This document shows, piece by piece, positions 63,859-64,000 of a stretch of DNA of 64,000 nt. Numbering within the stretch: position 1 is the first letter of the stretch; each line of letters opens with the position of its first letter. Under the pieces are notes generated by a model, which saw nothing but the letters and a program-made list of their open reading frames with translations, was not told the origin of the DNA and searched no databases. Position numbers and translations under genes: made by a program. The stretch is taken from the NCBI GenBank assembly GCA_949752745.1, contig OX457027.1, positions 12,865,556 to 12,929,555 on the forward strand, in the 5' to 3' direction. The stretch is from Protula sp. h YS-2021. Taxonomy: Eukaryota; Annelida; Polychaeta; Sabellida; Serpulidae.

Positions 63859-64000
63859 ATGGGATTAACGAGGTTGCGGCGACGGCCCGTCTGTTCGTGC
63901 GCCTCGTCACGGCTGATATGCTCTACAACAGCATCACTGTGCGCCTGCGCAACATCGACGCCACAGCCTTCCTGTCGCCGCTCTACGATCTCTTTGTGGA
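63859..64000 (+). CDS. CELSR: CELSR exon 5, start (continues beyond the window)
   Basis: Acceptor CTTGTCTAG ends at 63858. The exon completes an Asp codon and encodes GINEVAATARLFVRLVTADM then LYNSITVRLRNID and FLSPLYDLFV. The pattern NSITVRL-N...FLSPL is diagnostic of the segment after cadherin repeat 9 in CELSR/Flamingo proteins. The frame is open to the window end. Confidence 0.9.
   Translation, partial: MGLTRLRRRPVCSCASSRLICSTTASLCACATSTPQPSCRRSTISLW

Overview
This is a stretch of an animal (invertebrate metazoan) nuclear genome. The right quarter holds the first exons of a CELSR/Flamingo-type cadherin gene with normal spliceosomal introns. Most of the rest is a nest of mobile elements. 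The species cannot be read from the sequence; a marine invertebrate such as a lophotrochozoan is a guess based on the repeat mix.

Left half (1-30745): a Polinton/Maverick graveyard. Element 1 (1-6386, left end outside the window) keeps the start of a protein-primed DNA polymerase B gene, a nearly complete NADAR-domain gene and its right terminal repeat. It has been invaded by an internally deleted LINE and by a head-to-tail array of tRNA-derived units with very long (GGGA)n tracts. Element 2 (7615-30745, 23.1 kb) is a full-length Polinton with matching terminal inverted repeats and a 6-bp target duplication, GCTATT. It carries integrase, packaging ATPase, core-like protein, minor and major capsid proteins, maturation protease, PC4-like protein and DNA polymerase B, plus a left-end accessory block. 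It is decayed: many genes have in-frame stops or frameshifts and the polymerase has lost its motif B region. Inside it sits element 3 (11035-17624, 6.6 kb, target duplication GATAAC), a Polinton-like non-autonomous element with terminal repeats over 2 kb. Element 3 carries only a PC4-like gene and an acidic zinc-finger gene. A solo LTR (18108-19120, duplication TTAAA) splits element 2's own NADAR gene.

Middle (31039-48916): a very old polymerase B relic, then a broken Ty3/gypsy-type LTR retrotransposon with an env-like tail, then a DIRS-type tyrosine-recombinase retrotransposon with inverted terminal repeats.

Right (50592-64000): CELSR exons 1-5. These encode a signal peptide, a basic RLRR site, nine cadherin repeats and the conserved segment that follows. 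One intron has a GC-AG donor. The 8.5-kb intron 4 holds a MITE with TSD TGACAC, a tandem duplication and simple repeats.

The most interesting signals are these: the nested satellite-like Polinton that shares terminal sequence with its host element; NADAR-family genes in two Polintons; three PC4-like genes; and a reused promoter module (Maf/AP-1 site, conserved spacer, TATA) together with ETS/CRE and RFX-like sites in the termini. These suggest coordinated, host-factor-driven expression of virus-like elements.
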